Positions 8,617 to 18,041 of a stretch of 64,000 nt of DNA are shown one piece after another. A program made the position numbers and the translations under genes. The first letter of the stretch is position 1. Every line of letters begins with the position of its first letter. Source of the DNA: Clostridiaceae bacterium JG1575 (lineage in GTDB: Bacteria > Bacillota > Clostridia > Clostridiales > Clostridiaceae); assembly GCA_002838815.1 (NCBI GenBank), contig LQGW01000052.1, positions 281,161 to 345,160 of the forward strand. Direction: 5' to 3'. The notes under the pieces were generated by a model. The model saw only the letters and a program-made list of their open reading frames with translations. It was not told the DNA's origin and searched no databases.

Positions 8617-8837
8617 AGAAATTTTTCCTTGTCCTTTTGTCCCTATGGTAGGGACGCTTCGTTATGCCAAGCTTGGATCCTCTAGGAAACGCACTGCTTG
8701 GCGGATGCCTCTATTCTACCATGCTTTCTTCCAAAGAAACGCAAAGCGGCGCTCTCTTGCGGGAAAATCCCAGCCCCCACGCGCCTTGTTGTTGAGGCAA
8801 TCCCATGGAGCCTGCATCGAGGGGGCAAAAGGGGAGC
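8617..8837 (-). other. valS-folC intergenic spacer
   Basis: A 221-base gap with no coding signal and no convincing terminator or complete promoter. A TAGAAT -10-like hexamer (minus) occurs near 8716-8721 without a well-spaced -35, so it is unclear whether folC is read only from the valS transcript. Confidence 0.4.
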
Positions 8838-11522
8838 TTATTGGTTTTTCATACGGGCTGCGGCCTCATAGCTTTCCTTGGATTTATCCAAGAGTGCCTG
8901 ATAGCCGGCCATTTTCTCTCGTTCTGCCTCGACAAGCTCTTGCGGTGCCTTCGCCAAGAAGCGCTCGTTGGAGAGCTTCTTTTCGATGCGGGCCACTTCT
9001 CCTTCGTACTTTTTAATGTCTCGGGAGAGGCGATGGAGCTCTTGTTCCAGGTCAATAAGGTCCAGGAGCGGCAAGAAAATTTCCGCCCCCGGGGTCACCA
9101 CGGCCACCAAATCCTGCCGCTGTGGTTTTTCCTCCAAAACGATGACTTCTTGGGCAAACCCCAGCTTTTTAAGATACGCTTCGCTCTTTAAAAAGGCGCT
9201 GCGGGCAAAAGCTTCGGGCAACACATAGGTTTTGGCCTTGCGGGCGGGATGGACGTTCATTTCTTGGCGCACGGCCCGAATGGCTTTAATCGCACCGATG
9301 ACGAGCTCCATTTCCCGCTCCCCTTCTTGAAGACTTTCGGAAGCCTCCCCAGAGGGCCATGCTGCTCGAACAATGGTTTCTTCCCCCGTCAGGTGCGTAT
9401 AAATTTCTTCGGTAATAAAGGGCATCACGGGATGAAGCAGCTTCAACCCATCGGAGAGCACGCGAACTAAAACGTTCATAGCCACGCCCTTCGCTTCTTC
9501 ATCACTTCCTTGGAAGGCGGTTTTGGACAGTTCAATGTACCAGTCGCAAAACTCCGTCCAAAGAAAATCATAAATTTTTTGTAAGGCAATGCCGATCTCA
9601 AAGCGGTCCAAATTCTCTGTGACGTCTTGAACCACCTTTGCGCTGCGCGAGAGAATCCATTGATCCGCCAAGGAATACGCGGCGGACTCTTTCGTCCGTT
9701 CCATCAGTTGCGCATCCAGATTCATCATGGCAAAGCGCGAGGCATTCCAGATCTTATTGGCAAAATTACGGGCGGATTCCACTTTGTCTTGATTGTAGCG
9801 GATGTCACTGCCTGGTGCATTTCCAGTGGCCAGCATGTATCGCAAGGCGTCCGCGCCGTATTGGTCGATGACGTCCAAGGGATCTACGCCGTTGCCCAAA
9901 GATTTACTCATCTTTCGGCCCTCATCGTCTCGCACGATGCCGTGGAAGAGCACCGTATCAAAGGGCTTTTGGCCCATGGTGTGAAGCCCCGAGAAGATCA
10001 TGCGAGCCACCCAAAAAAAGATGATGTCGTAGCCCGTCACCAGGGTGCTCGTGGGGTAAAAATAGGCCAAATCTTCGGTTTTTTGCGGCCAACCCAAGGT
10101 GGAGAAGGGCCAAAGAGCCGAGGAAAACCAGGTGTCTAGGACATCTTCATCCTGAATGAGGTGCTCATGGGAACAAACTGGGCACTTTTGAGGCGTGTCC
10201 ATTGCCACTATTTTTTCGCCGCAAGACGCACACGTCCAAACGGGGATTTGATGCCCCCACCAAAGCTGACGGGAAATGCACCAGTCTTGAATGTTTTCCA
10301 TCCAGTTGTAGTAGGTTTTCTCCATGCGCTCTGGGATGAAGGTGATTTCCTTGTTGCGCACGGCCGCCACAGCAGGAGCGGCCAAGGGGGCCATTTTCAC
10401 GTACCATTGATTGGTGATCATGGGCTCAATGGCGGTGCCGCAACGGTCATGGGTGGAGACGTTGTGCCGGATGTCTTGGACCTTGAGCAAAAACCCTTGC
10501 TCTTTTAGATCCTTCACCATGGCTTTTCGCGCGGCGGTGCGCTCCATACCTTGATAAGCATAGCCGTTTTCATTGAGGACGCCATGGTCGTCCATGATGG
10601 TGATTTCCTTTAGGTGATGCCGAAGGCCCACTTGATAGTCATTGGGATCATGGGCAGGGGTAATTTTGACGACGCCCGTTCCAAATTCCATATCCACGTA
10701 TTCGTCGGCGATGATTGGAATGATGCGATCGGTGAGGGGGAGCCTCACGCTTTGGCCCACCAAATGACGGTAGCGCGCATCCTCTGGGTGAACCGCCACT
10801 GCGGTATCGCCTAAAAGGGTCTCCGGCCGAGTCGTCGCAATCTCCACAAAGCCTTCCCCTGAGGTTAAGGGATACTGAATGTGCCAAAAATGCCCCTCTT
10901 GTTCTTCATAATTGATCTCTGCATCGGAGATGGCGGTGAGGCACTTAGGGCACCAGTTGGTGATGCGCTGCCCTTGGTAGATCAATCCTTCGTTGTAAAG
11001 ATTCACGAAGGTCTTTCGAACCGCCAAAGAAACGTTCTCGTCCATGGTGAAGGCCTCTCGAGTGTAGTCCACCGAACACCCCATACGGTCCAGCTGTTCT
11101 TTGATTTTCCCACGATACTCATTGGCCCACTCCCAGGTGTATTCCAAGAATTTCTCTCGCCCAATTTCTTTTTTCACGATGCCTCGAGCCAAAAGCTCGT
11201 TCTCCACTTTGACTTCCGTTGCGATGGAGGCGTGATCTTGTCCGGGCAACCAAAGAGCGTTGCGCCCCTGCATTCGGCGGAAGCGAATGAGGATGTCCTG
11301 GAGGGTATTGTCTAATGCGTGCCCCATGTGGAGCTTCCCCGTGATGTTGGGGGGCGGCATGATGATGGTGTAGGGTTCTTTTGTCGGATCCGTGGTGGGC
11401 GTAAAATACCCCTTTTCGAGCCAGCGGCTCATGTGATTTTCTTCAAAATTTTTGGGATCGTAGGTGGTCGATAGACCCTCTTTCGGGGGATTCCCTTTTG
11501 GTTGATTGGACTGTTTTATCAT
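8838..11522 (-). CDS. valS: valyl-tRNA synthetase
   Basis: Class I aminoacyl-tRNA synthetase with editing domain; charges tRNA-Val. It has 894 residues. The HIGH-type motif is in PPPNITGKLHMGHAL near residue 55, the KMSKSLGNG motif near 525, the CP1 editing domain lies between them, and a C-terminal coiled coil (LDLIDLEQELHRLSRDIKKYE...) is typical of ValRS. I start at the ATG at 11522 because AAGGAG is nine bases upstream; an in-frame TTG six codons earlier falls inside that ribosome binding site. It sits downstream of a T-box leader whose specifier codon is GUC, which fits control by uncharged tRNA-Val. Confidence 0.97.
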   Translation of the reverse strand: MIKQSNQPKGNPPKEGLSTTYDPKNFEENHMSRWLEKGYFTPTTDPTKEPYTIIMPPPNITGKLHMGHALDNTLQDILIRFRRMQGRNALWLPGQDHASIATEVKVENELLARGIVKKEIGREKFLEYTWEWANEYRGKIKEQLDRMGCSVDYTREAFTMDENVSLAVRKTFVNLYNEGLIYQGQRITNWCPKCLTAISDAEINYEEQEGHFWHIQYPLTSGEGFVEIATTRPETLLGDTAVAVHPEDARYRHLVGQSVRLPLTDRIIPIIADEYVDMEFGTGVVKITPAHDPNDYQVGLRHHLKEITIMDDHGVLNENGYAYQGMERTAARKAMVKDLKEQGFLLKVQDIRHNVSTHDRCGTAIEPMITNQWYVKMAPLAAPAVAAVRNKEITFIPERMEKTYYNWMENIQDWCISRQLWWGHQIPVWTCASCGEKIVAMDTPQKCPVCSHEHLIQDEDVLDTWFSSALWPFSTLGWPQKTEDLAYFYPTSTLVTGYDIIFFWVARMIFSGLHTMGQKPFDTVLFHGIVRDDEGRKMSKSLGNGVDPLDVIDQYGADALRYMLATGNAPGSDIRYNQDKVESARNFANKIWNASRFAMMNLDAQLMERTKESAAYSLADQWILSRSAKVVQDVTENLDRFEIGIALQKIYDFLWTEFCDWYIELSKTAFQGSDEEAKGVAMNVLVRVLSDGLKLLHPVMPFITEEIYTHLTGEETIVRAAWPSGEASESLQEGEREMELVIGAIKAIRAVRQEMNVHPARKAKTYVLPEAFARSAFLKSEAYLKKLGFAQEVIVLEEKPQRQDLVAVVTPGAEIFLPLLDLIDLEQELHRLSRDIKKYEGEVARIEKKLSNERFLAKAPQELVEAEREKMAGYQALLDKSKESYEAAARMKNQ

Positions 11523-11559
11523 CTTTTGTTCTCCTTCCAAAGGACTTCATGGCGGGCGG

Positions 11560-12225
11560 TTAGGACCAAACCCTCAGTTGAGGCTTGGGCGCGTCGATAA
11601 AGCGGGACATTTCAGAAATTACTTGATTCAAGATCTTTAAGGAATCTTCGGTGGAGGCTGTGGTGAGGCTGTGATCGGCGCCTTCCAAAACCCGAATTTT
11701 GGGGGCATCAAGACCCAACGTCCTTTTCGCAGAAGGAATGTCAAATAAGGGATCCTGATCCCCGGCAAAGGCAATGAAGTCCGTGCCCCGCACCACTTGC
11801 GCCATCTCTTGGAGGGGCGTCAGGTATATGCATTTTAAAGGCAGCGTTCGCTTCAAGTTTTTGGCGGCGTCTGCTGCAAAAAGCGCGCCGACGCTCTTGC
11901 CAATGAATAAAAGATCCCACATTCTGGCTCCCTCTCCTGCTTCTTTGAGCACATCTCCTACAAGACCTGCCACCAGGCGAGTCATGGCCGAGCGCGTGAC
12001 CAAGTTGAACTCGAAGGGCCCATAAGACAAAATCAAAAGATTATAGCCCTTTTCAATCGCCATGCGGATGCTGTAATACAATAAGGGTTTGTCGGCGTTA
12101 TACCCCTTGCCGGGAAAAATGACGGCGAGCCCTCGAGCCTGCGGGGTCTCCAGCAAGGTTCCATTAAGCTTCAAATCCTCCCCTTGGGATTGAACGACCC
12201 GCTTGATTAGTTCTCTGGTTTTCAT
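11560..12225 (-). CDS. alpha/beta hydrolase inserted between T-box and valS
   Basis: A 221-residue serine hydrolase-type protein. The nucleophile elbow GKSVG puts Ser at 111, with a probable acid Asp158 (GDQDPL) and His185 (GADHSL), in the order of the alpha/beta hydrolase triad. VIFPGKGYNADKPLLY near residue 35 would be the oxyanion strand. No signal peptide is seen. The start at 12225 follows GGAGGT; upstream in-frame sequence belongs to the T-box RNA and is not coding. Because it is the first gene after the T-box it should respond to valyl-tRNA supply. The substrate is unknown; an esterase or aminoacyl/peptidyl hydrolase role is only a guess from context. Confidence 0.82.
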   Translation of the reverse strand: MKTRELIKRVVQSQGEDLKLNGTLLETPQARGLAVIFPGKGYNADKPLLYYSIRMAIEKGYNLLILSYGPFEFNLVTRSAMTRLVAGLVGDVLKEAGEGARMWDLLFIGKSVGALFAADAAKNLKRTLPLKCIYLTPLQEMAQVVRGTDFIAFAGDQDPLFDIPSAKRTLGLDAPKIRVLEGADHSLTTASTEDSLKILNQVISEMSRFIDAPKPQLRVWS

Positions 12226-12257
12226 CGTAAGACCTCCGATCCATTCAGTACGTTCTT

Positions 12258-12508
12258 TTAAAAAAACAAAAAGAGCCTCATCCATAAGGACGAAGACTCG
12301 CGGTACCACCTTATTTCCCACGCCTTGCGACAGGGGCACTCTTGGGATAACGACCCGGTAGGGGCCGGCATCGGCTACTACTCAAACGATTCACCCATGC
12401 AGCTGGGAAAGGGACCTTCTGCCTGGATCCCTATAAACCTTCCACCCTTGGTTTACTCTCTTGGAGGGACCCCCAGCGCATACTCATCTTTCCTCTTTAC
12501 GCTATTAA
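12258..12508 (-). promoter_or_regulatory. valine-specific T-box riboswitch (leader of hydrolase-valS)
   Basis: Transcription-attenuation leader that senses uncharged tRNA. The T-box core AGGTGGTACCGCG is at about 12299-12311 on the minus strand, followed by a terminator stem (12273-12283 with 12288-12299) and a T-rich run at 12258-12272. Stem I is recognisable: an AGTA loop-E strand, an AG-rich bulge (AGAGAG), and on the 3' side GAAG followed by the triplet GUC at 12413-12415, opposite the AGTA. GUC is a valine codon, agreeing with valS in the operon. Confidence 0.93.
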
Positions 12509-12515
12509 TACTAAA

Positions 12516-12543
12516 ATTATAACCCCTTCCAAGATCGTGTCAA
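12516..12543 (-). promoter_or_regulatory. consensus sigma-A promoter of the T-box operon
   Basis: Perfect TTGACA (12538-12543) and perfect TATAAT (12516-12521) on the minus strand, spacer 16. The predicted start is near 12508. Confidence 0.88.
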
Positions 12544-12564
12544 GTCCGTTCGCCTCACCTACAC

Positions 12565-12598
12565 GAAAAAAAAGCGGCCCACGAACAATTCGTAGGCC
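12565..12598 (-). terminator. rho-independent terminator after the 1444-residue activase gene
   Basis: 10-bp stem (12576-12585 with 12589-12598, one G-T pair, 3-base loop) followed on the minus strand by a run of eight T. It insulates the activase transcript from the T-box promoter just beyond. Confidence 0.85.
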
Positions 12599-12704
12599 TA
12601 AGAGGAGCAACCATTAACGAAACCAGTTCCCTTATGGGATGGATCCCTGGATCGGGTTCTCCCGTTTCCTTGAGCGATCCGAAGCATTTTTTGGAGGGGT
12701 GGGG

Positions 12705-15700
12705 TTAATCCCCAGAATTATAGAGGGTATGCGCCGCATCCAGGGTCAACGGATTGACGGGCGCTGGATGCATGGTTTCGTTCAGCTCGGCAAAGGAATA
12801 AAGCGCTCTGCCTTTAAGATTCTTAAACGCCACCGAGAGCATCAACTTGATTCGATTGAGCTGGTTGACTTCGGATGCGCCGGGATCATAGTCGATGGCG
12901 GCAATGTTGGCTTCTGGGTGCAACTCTCGCAGGCGCTTGATGACGCCCTTTCCCGTCACGTGATTGGGTAGGCACGCAAAGGGTTGCATGCAAATGATGT
13001 TGTTCACACCCTCCTCCAAAAGTTCCAGCATCTCGCCCGTCAAGAACCACCCTTCCCCCGTCATGTTGCCCAACTGGAGCACTGGTTCGGTTTTTCGAGC
13101 CAGATCATAAATTGAAGGCGGTGGGGAAAAGCGTTGGGATTGTTTTAACGCCTTTTTCATCGCTTTACGGAAGAATTCAATCCCATAAATGCTGATGTGG
13201 CCCGTTATGGCATCTTTTTTGGAGGCACCCAGGAATTTATGCTTAAAGTCCGTGTCCAAGGCGGAGTAGAGGAAAAAGTCCGTCAGATCCGGCATCAAGG
13301 CTTCTGCCCCTTCAGACTCCAAGACATCCACTACAGAATTATTGGCGGTGGGATGAAATTTGACCAAAATCTCTCCAACCAGCCCGACCTTGGGCTTCAC
13401 CAAATCTTCAAAAATGGGCAGTTCGTCAAAATCCCGTACGATGGCGCGACAGTTTTTTTCATAGTCCCGGAAGCTGCCTTTTTCCAGACTTGCAATGCAG
13501 CGAGCTGCCCAGCGTTTATACAGCGCATTGGCGGACCCTTTGACCTTTTCATAGGGCCGCACGCGGTAGAGAACCCGCATCAAAAGATCCCCGTAGATGA
13601 TGCCCTGTCCGGCCCGGCTGATGGTGGGCATCCCCATCTGCATGCCGGGATGATTCTCAAAACCCTGCACCGAGAGCGGAACGCAGGGGATGTTGCCAAA
13701 GCCAGCATCCTTCAATGCCTTACGAATGAACGCTACGTAATTGGTGGCCCGACAGCCTCCGCCCGTTTGCGTGATGAGTACCGTAGTGTGGTCCAGGTCA
13801 TACGTGCCCGATTGCAAAGCGTTGATGAGTTGACCCGTGACGAGGATGCTGGGGTAGCAGGCATCGTTGTTGACGTATTTGAGGCCGGCCTCCACCGCTC
13901 CTTTGTCCACCTCGGGCAAGAGCACCACGTTAAACCCTGAATACCCAAGGGCTGCTTCCACAAATTGCAGGTGGATGGGAGACATTTGAGGGGCCAAGAT
14001 GGTGTGGGTCTTTTTCATTTCTTTGGTGAAGGGAATGGGCGCATAGTCCAAAGGAACTTCCTGGAACTCATAGTGATTGCGCTCCCGCTCGGCCATAGCA
14101 GCCTTCAACGAGCGAATGCGGATGCGCGCAGCCCCGAGGTTGTTGCCTTCATCGATTTTCAGGCAGGTATAGATTTTTCCTTTGGCACCAAGGATTTCTT
14201 GAACTTGGTCTGTAGTGACGGCGTCCAGACCACAACCAAAGGAGTTGAGCTGAATCATTTCCAGATCGTCCCTGGAACTTACCATGCGGGCGGCGTGATA
14301 CAGCCGGGAGTGGTAGGTCCACTGGTCCACCACGCGCAACCTCGCGTCCGGATCGGGATCCCTATGGCAAATGGAATCTTCGGTGAGAACCGCCATGCCA
14401 AAGGAAGTGATCACCTCGGGAATCCCATGATGGATCTCGGGGTCCACATGGTAGGGACGTCCGGCAAGCACAACGCCCTTCATGTCGTGGTCCTTCATGT
14501 ATTCGAGCGTTTCTTCCCCAAAGCGACGGATGTCTTCTTTATAGGCATCCCGTTCCAAAAAGCCCGCTTCAACGGCCTCGCGCCACTGAGCCAAGGTAAT
14601 GTTGGTGTAGGGTTTGAAAATCTGGTGGAGCCGCTTGGCAAGCCCCTTGCGGTCGCCGATGTTCAAAAAAGGATTGAGAAATTTAGTGCCGCTGTTTCTC
14701 AAATGATCCACATTGTTTTTAATGACCTCTGGGTACGAGGTAACAATGGGGCAATTGTAGTGATTGTCCGACGCAAATTCCTGCTCCTCGTAAGGAATGC
14801 AGGGATAAAAAATGTATTGGGGGTGCTTACGAATCAACCATTCAATGTGTCCGTGCACCAGTTTCCCCGGATAGCATACGGATTCTGAAGGAATGGTCTC
14901 CATCCCCATTTCATAGACTTGCTTACTCGATTGAGGCGAAAGAAGGACGGAGAACCCCACCTGGGTCAATACCGTATGCCAAAAAGGGTAGTTCTCATAA
15001 AGGTTTAAAACCCTGGGGATGCCAATGACGCCCTGCGGTGCTTCGTTTGCCGGGAGGGAATGGTAGGCCTTAAACGTCCGCTCGAACTTATAGGCAAAAC
15101 CGTTGGGGATGGAGGATTTTTCCACATTGCCCAAGGGCCGGTCGCAACGGTTGCCGGAAATGAACTGTTTGTCCCCGGGGAAGCGATTGATGGTCAACTG
15201 ACAGTTGTTGGCACAAAGTCCGCAGCGCCTTAGCTTCGTTTCGTAAGTGAAATTCTTCATTTCGTCGGGGCTGCGAAGGCTTGAGCGCTGTCCAACTTTC
15301 GAGCGCTCTCTTGCGATGAGCGCCGCTCCATAGGCGCCCATGAGGCCGGCAATGTCCGGACGCACCGCCTGAACCCCAGAGACCAATTCAAAGGCACGGA
15401 GAACGGCATCGTTATAAAAGGTCCCCCCCTGCACGATGATCCGCTCCCCCATTTCTTTGGGATTGCGAATTTTAATGACTTTATAGAGGGCGTTCTTGAT
15501 GACGGAATAAGATAGCCCGGCGGAGATGTCCCCGACGCTGGCGCCTTCTTTTTGTGCCTGCTTGACGCGGGAATTCATGAATACGGTACAGCGGGTCCCC
15601 AAATCCACAGGCCCCTGGCTGGTCAGCGCTTCCTTAGAAAAAGCCTCCGGAGTGTGATTGAGGCCCTTAGCGAAGGTTTCAATAAAAGACCCGCAGCCTG

Positions 15701-17039
15701 AGGAACAGGCTTCATTGAGGAGAATCGAATCGATGACGCCGTTTTTGATGCGCAGGCATTTCATGTCCTGACCGCCGATATCCAAGATAAAATCCACGCC
15801 CTCCAGGAAATGGTTGGAGGCTTTGTAATGGGCGATGGTCTCAATTTCCCCAAGGTCCACGTTCAAGGCTTCCTTGATGAGGGATTCTCCGTAGCCGGTG
15901 ACGCAGGCATGGGCCAAATAGGTGCCTTCAGGGAGCGCGGCATAAACTTTACGCACCTCTTCCACGACTTTATCCAGGGGCTTTCCTTCATTGGATCCGT
16001 AGAAGGAATAGACGAGATGATCTGCTTCATCCACCAAGGCCACCTTACTCGTCGTGGACCCTGCATCGATGCCCAAATAGAGCGGTCCTTTGGCCTCTTG
16101 CAGCGGGCGGCGCGGCACCCGTTCCGCATCGTGGCGGGCCTTGAATGCCTCATAGTCCCCAGGTGTTTCAAATAAGGGCGCAAGGCGTGCGACCTCGTGC
16201 AAGGGGATCTCTTTTTTGCGTTGCAGCCGCTCTATGATTGTCTCAAAAGGCTGAGCTTCGTCGGCGAGGGAGAGCAGCGCGGCCCCCATGGCCACAAACA
16301 AATTGGCGTTGGTTGGAACGAGGATCTCCTCGTCCTTTAAACCTAAGGTTTCAATAAAACGCTGGCGAAGCTGCGGCAAAAAGTGCAAAGGTCCCCCCAA
16401 AAAGGCGACATGACCCCGGATGGGGCGTCCACAGGCCAGCCCGGAAATGGTTTGATTGACCACGGCCTGAAAAACAGAGGCCGCAATGTCTTCGGAGCGC
16501 GCCCCCTCGTTAATGAGGGGCTGGATGTCCGTTTTGGCAAACACGCCGCAGCGGGCCGCAATGGGGTAAATGGTCGTATGGCGCGCAGCGAGGTCGTTGA
16601 GCCCCTGGGCATCTGTTTTTAATAAAGTCGCCATCTGATCGATGAACGCCCCCGTTCCACCAGCGCAGGTTCCATTCATCCGCTGATCCATGGCGGCCCC
16701 AAAATAAGTGATTTTGGCGTCCTCTCCGCCCAATTCGATGGCCACGTCCGTGTGAGGAATGAATTCCTCCACCGCCTTAGTGCAGGCGATGACTTCCTGA
16801 GAAAAAGGGATTTCAAGTACTTTTGCGATCCCTAAGCCCCCGGATCCCGCCGCATGAATGGTCCCGCTGACTGACCCCAAGAGGTCATACACTTCCAACA
16901 GAATGCCTCGGACGGTGGAATGCACGTCCGAGAAGTGGCGGCGATAGGTGGAATATACCACCTTTCGTTCATGATTCAACACAACGATCTTGACTGTGGT
17001 GGAGCCCACATCCAAACCCATACTGACTTTTTGTGTCAT
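12705..17039 (-). CDS. giant 2-hydroxyacyl-CoA dehydratase activase-type protein
   Basis: A 1444-residue multidomain protein. Residues ~5-260 and ~318-580 are two ASKHA ATPase domains of the BcrA/BadF/HgdC type: DVGSTTVKIVVL and GIDAGSTTSKVAL phosphate-binding loops, and Cys-containing GTCAGGTGAF and SSGCGSF segments that in HgdC-type activators hold a bridging [4Fe-4S] cluster. Near residue 600 is RRCGLCANNC plus a later NRCDRPLG, a candidate metal/cluster site. The rest is a DUF2229 region followed by an HgdB-like domain. In known systems such activators use ATP to drive one electron into a dehydratase or reductase. Proteins of this combined layout are widespread in anaerobic Bacillota but their client is unsettled. 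The start follows AGAGGTAAG. It has its own terminator. Confidence 0.88.
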   Translation of the reverse strand: MTQKVSMGLDVGSTTVKIVVLNHERKVVYSTYRRHFSDVHSTVRGILLEVYDLLGSVSGTIHAAGSGGLGIAKVLEIPFSQEVIACTKAVEEFIPHTDVAIELGGEDAKITYFGAAMDQRMNGTCAGGTGAFIDQMATLLKTDAQGLNDLAARHTTIYPIAARCGVFAKTDIQPLINEGARSEDIAASVFQAVVNQTISGLACGRPIRGHVAFLGGPLHFLPQLRQRFIETLGLKDEEILVPTNANLFVAMGAALLSLADEAQPFETIIERLQRKKEIPLHEVARLAPLFETPGDYEAFKARHDAERVPRRPLQEAKGPLYLGIDAGSTTSKVALVDEADHLVYSFYGSNEGKPLDKVVEEVRKVYAALPEGTYLAHACVTGYGESLIKEALNVDLGEIETIAHYKASNHFLEGVDFILDIGGQDMKCLRIKNGVIDSILLNEACSSGCGSFIETFAKGLNHTPEAFSKEALTSQGPVDLGTRCTVFMNSRVKQAQKEGASVGDISAGLSYSVIKNALYKVIKIRNPKEMGERIIVQGGTFYNDAVLRAFELVSGVQAVRPDIAGLMGAYGAALIARERSKVGQRSSLRSPDEMKNFTYETKLRRCGLCANNCQLTINRFPGDKQFISGNRCDRPLGNVEKSSIPNGFAYKFERTFKAYHSLPANEAPQGVIGIPRVLNLYENYPFWHTVLTQVGFSVLLSPQSSKQVYEMGMETIPSESVCYPGKLVHGHIEWLIRKHPQYIFYPCIPYEEQEFASDNHYNCPIVTSYPEVIKNNVDHLRNSGTKFLNPFLNIGDRKGLAKRLHQIFKPYTNITLAQWREAVEAGFLERDAYKEDIRRFGEETLEYMKDHDMKGVVLAGRPYHVDPEIHHGIPEVITSFGMAVLTEDSICHRDPDPDARLRVVDQWTYHSRLYHAARMVSSRDDLEMIQLNSFGCGLDAVTTDQVQEILGAKGKIYTCLKIDEGNNLGAARIRIRSLKAAMAERERNHYEFQEVPLDYAPIPFTKEMKKTHTILAPQMSPIHLQFVEAALGYSGFNVVLLPEVDKGAVEAGLKYVNNDACYPSILVTGQLINALQSGTYDLDHTTVLITQTGGGCRATNYVAFIRKALKDAGFGNIPCVPLSVQGFENHPGMQMGMPTISRAGQGIIYGDLLMRVLYRVRPYEKVKGSANALYKRWAARCIASLEKGSFRDYEKNCRAIVRDFDELPIFEDLVKPKVGLVGEILVKFHPTANNSVVDVLESEGAEALMPDLTDFFLYSALDTDFKHKFLGASKKDAITGHISIYGIEFFRKAMKKALKQSQRFSPPPSIYDLARKTEPVLQLGNMTGEGWFLTGEMLELLEEGVNNIICMQPFACLPNHVTGKGVIKRLRELHPEANIAAIDYDPGASEVNQLNRIKLMLSVAFKNLKGRALYSFAELNETMHPAPVNPLTLDAAHTLYNSGD

Positions 17040-17062
17040 AACTTACCTCTTTGATTCCTTTA

Positions 17063-17096
17063 GGGCTCCTTGAGCCCTCCCACGGGAGTCCTCCCG
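17063..17096 (-). promoter_or_regulatory. two small hairpins in the activase leader
   Basis: GGGCTC-ctt-GAGCCC (17063-17077) and CGGGAG-tc-CTCCCG (17083-17096) lie between the probable promoter and the start of the activase gene. No U-run follows either. They may shape the leader; no known riboswitch class is recognised. Confidence 0.4.
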
Positions 17097-17240
17097 CAAA
17101 TCTTTTGGCTATCTTTTGTTGTTGGTGCGTTGCTTCAATGGTGCCTGAAGAACCAATGGTGCCGTATGTTCGATGCGCGTAAGCTTCCACAGCCCTCCAA
17201 GGCGTGAGCGCCTGTGCATTTTTGTCGTCTTCTTGCATTG

Positions 17241-17269
17241 AGTATACGAGAAAATTGGTGCCGTTGCAT
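17241..17269 (-). promoter_or_regulatory. possible promoter of the activase gene
   Basis: TATACT -10 (17241-17246, minus strand) with a poor ATGCAA -35 (17264-17269), spacer 17. It would give a leader of nearly 200 bases. Confidence 0.35.
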
Positions 17270-17297
17270 TAAAAGTTTGAGCTTCAAAGTTTACAAC

Positions 17298-18041
17298 TTA
17301 CGAACAATCATCCCCTGCATCCACTTCTTCCTGTAGCACTTGTTCATAGACGCTGCGCACCAGGTCGTATTCATAGCCGCGGGATAAAAGAAATCGGTAG
17401 GTTTTTTCTCGGATCTTCGGTTCCTCTTCACCACGTCGCTTCAAAGAAGTCCTTTTTTTGCGACACTCTTGCTGAGCAACTTCGCGCATTTGGGCGTGAA
17501 CCTCCTCATTGAGCAAATCCGCGGCGATGCTCTTGTCCACGCCCTTGCGGTGAAGTTCTTCAAGGATGGCTCGAGATCCCTTAGAGCGCATGCGCACGGT
17601 CAAAAAACTTTTGGCGTAGGCTTGGTCGTCCAAGAGCCCCTGCTCAAGCAAACGGCTGAGAACCTCTTGGGTGGCGTCTTCAGAAAATCCCGCCGCCAAC
17701 AGGCGATCCCGCAGCTCTTTTTGGGTCCGCATGCGAAGATCCAATAAGGACAGCGCCTTTTCTCGAGCTCGTACGCATTCATCTTCCCGGCACAAATCAA
17801 TAAGCTCCGCCAAGGGAAGGCTCATGCCTTTTCGGAGCGATCGCCGATGAACGATTTCTAAAGAAAGGCGCAAGATCAATTCTTGCGGTGCCAACGGATC
17901 CGCTCCCCCTTCCTGAATCTTCCATTCCAGGGGTAAGGCGCTCGCCTCCAAAAACCGGCTGTCCTCCTGGGGTTCCAGTTGCCCAAGAAGACGCACCTGG
18001 CGAGGGAACTTGGCCTCGCTGCTCAACTGCAGAATAATCAT
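17298..18041 (-). CDS. recX: regulatory protein RecX
   Basis: Binds RecA filaments and modulates recombinase activity. 247 residues, somewhat longer than the common ~150-200 because of an N-terminal extension of about 85 residues. The three-helix repeats typical of RecX are visible: ALSLLDLRMRTQKELRDRLLAAGF, then LLEQGLLDDQAYAKSFL, then SRAILEELHRKGV and a C-terminal RFLLSRGYEYDLVRSV. The start (AAAGGAG upstream) overlaps the stop of the M16 peptidase in an ATGA, so translation is coupled. No recA is in the window. Confidence 0.9.
   Translation of the reverse strand: MIILQLSSEAKFPRQVRLLGQLEPQEDSRFLEASALPLEWKIQEGGADPLAPQELILRLSLEIVHRRSLRKGMSLPLAELIDLCREDECVRAREKALSLLDLRMRTQKELRDRLLAAGFSEDATQEVLSRLLEQGLLDDQAYAKSFLTVRMRSKGSRAILEELHRKGVDKSIAADLLNEEVHAQMREVAQQECRKKRTSLKRRGEEEPKIREKTYRFLLSRGYEYDLVRSVYEQVLQEEVDAGDDCS

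Noticed and set aside
13197..14888. Two long plus-strand open frames (247 and 307 codons) opposite the activase gene
   Set aside because: They have no domain resemblance and lie wholly within a well-supported minus-strand gene.
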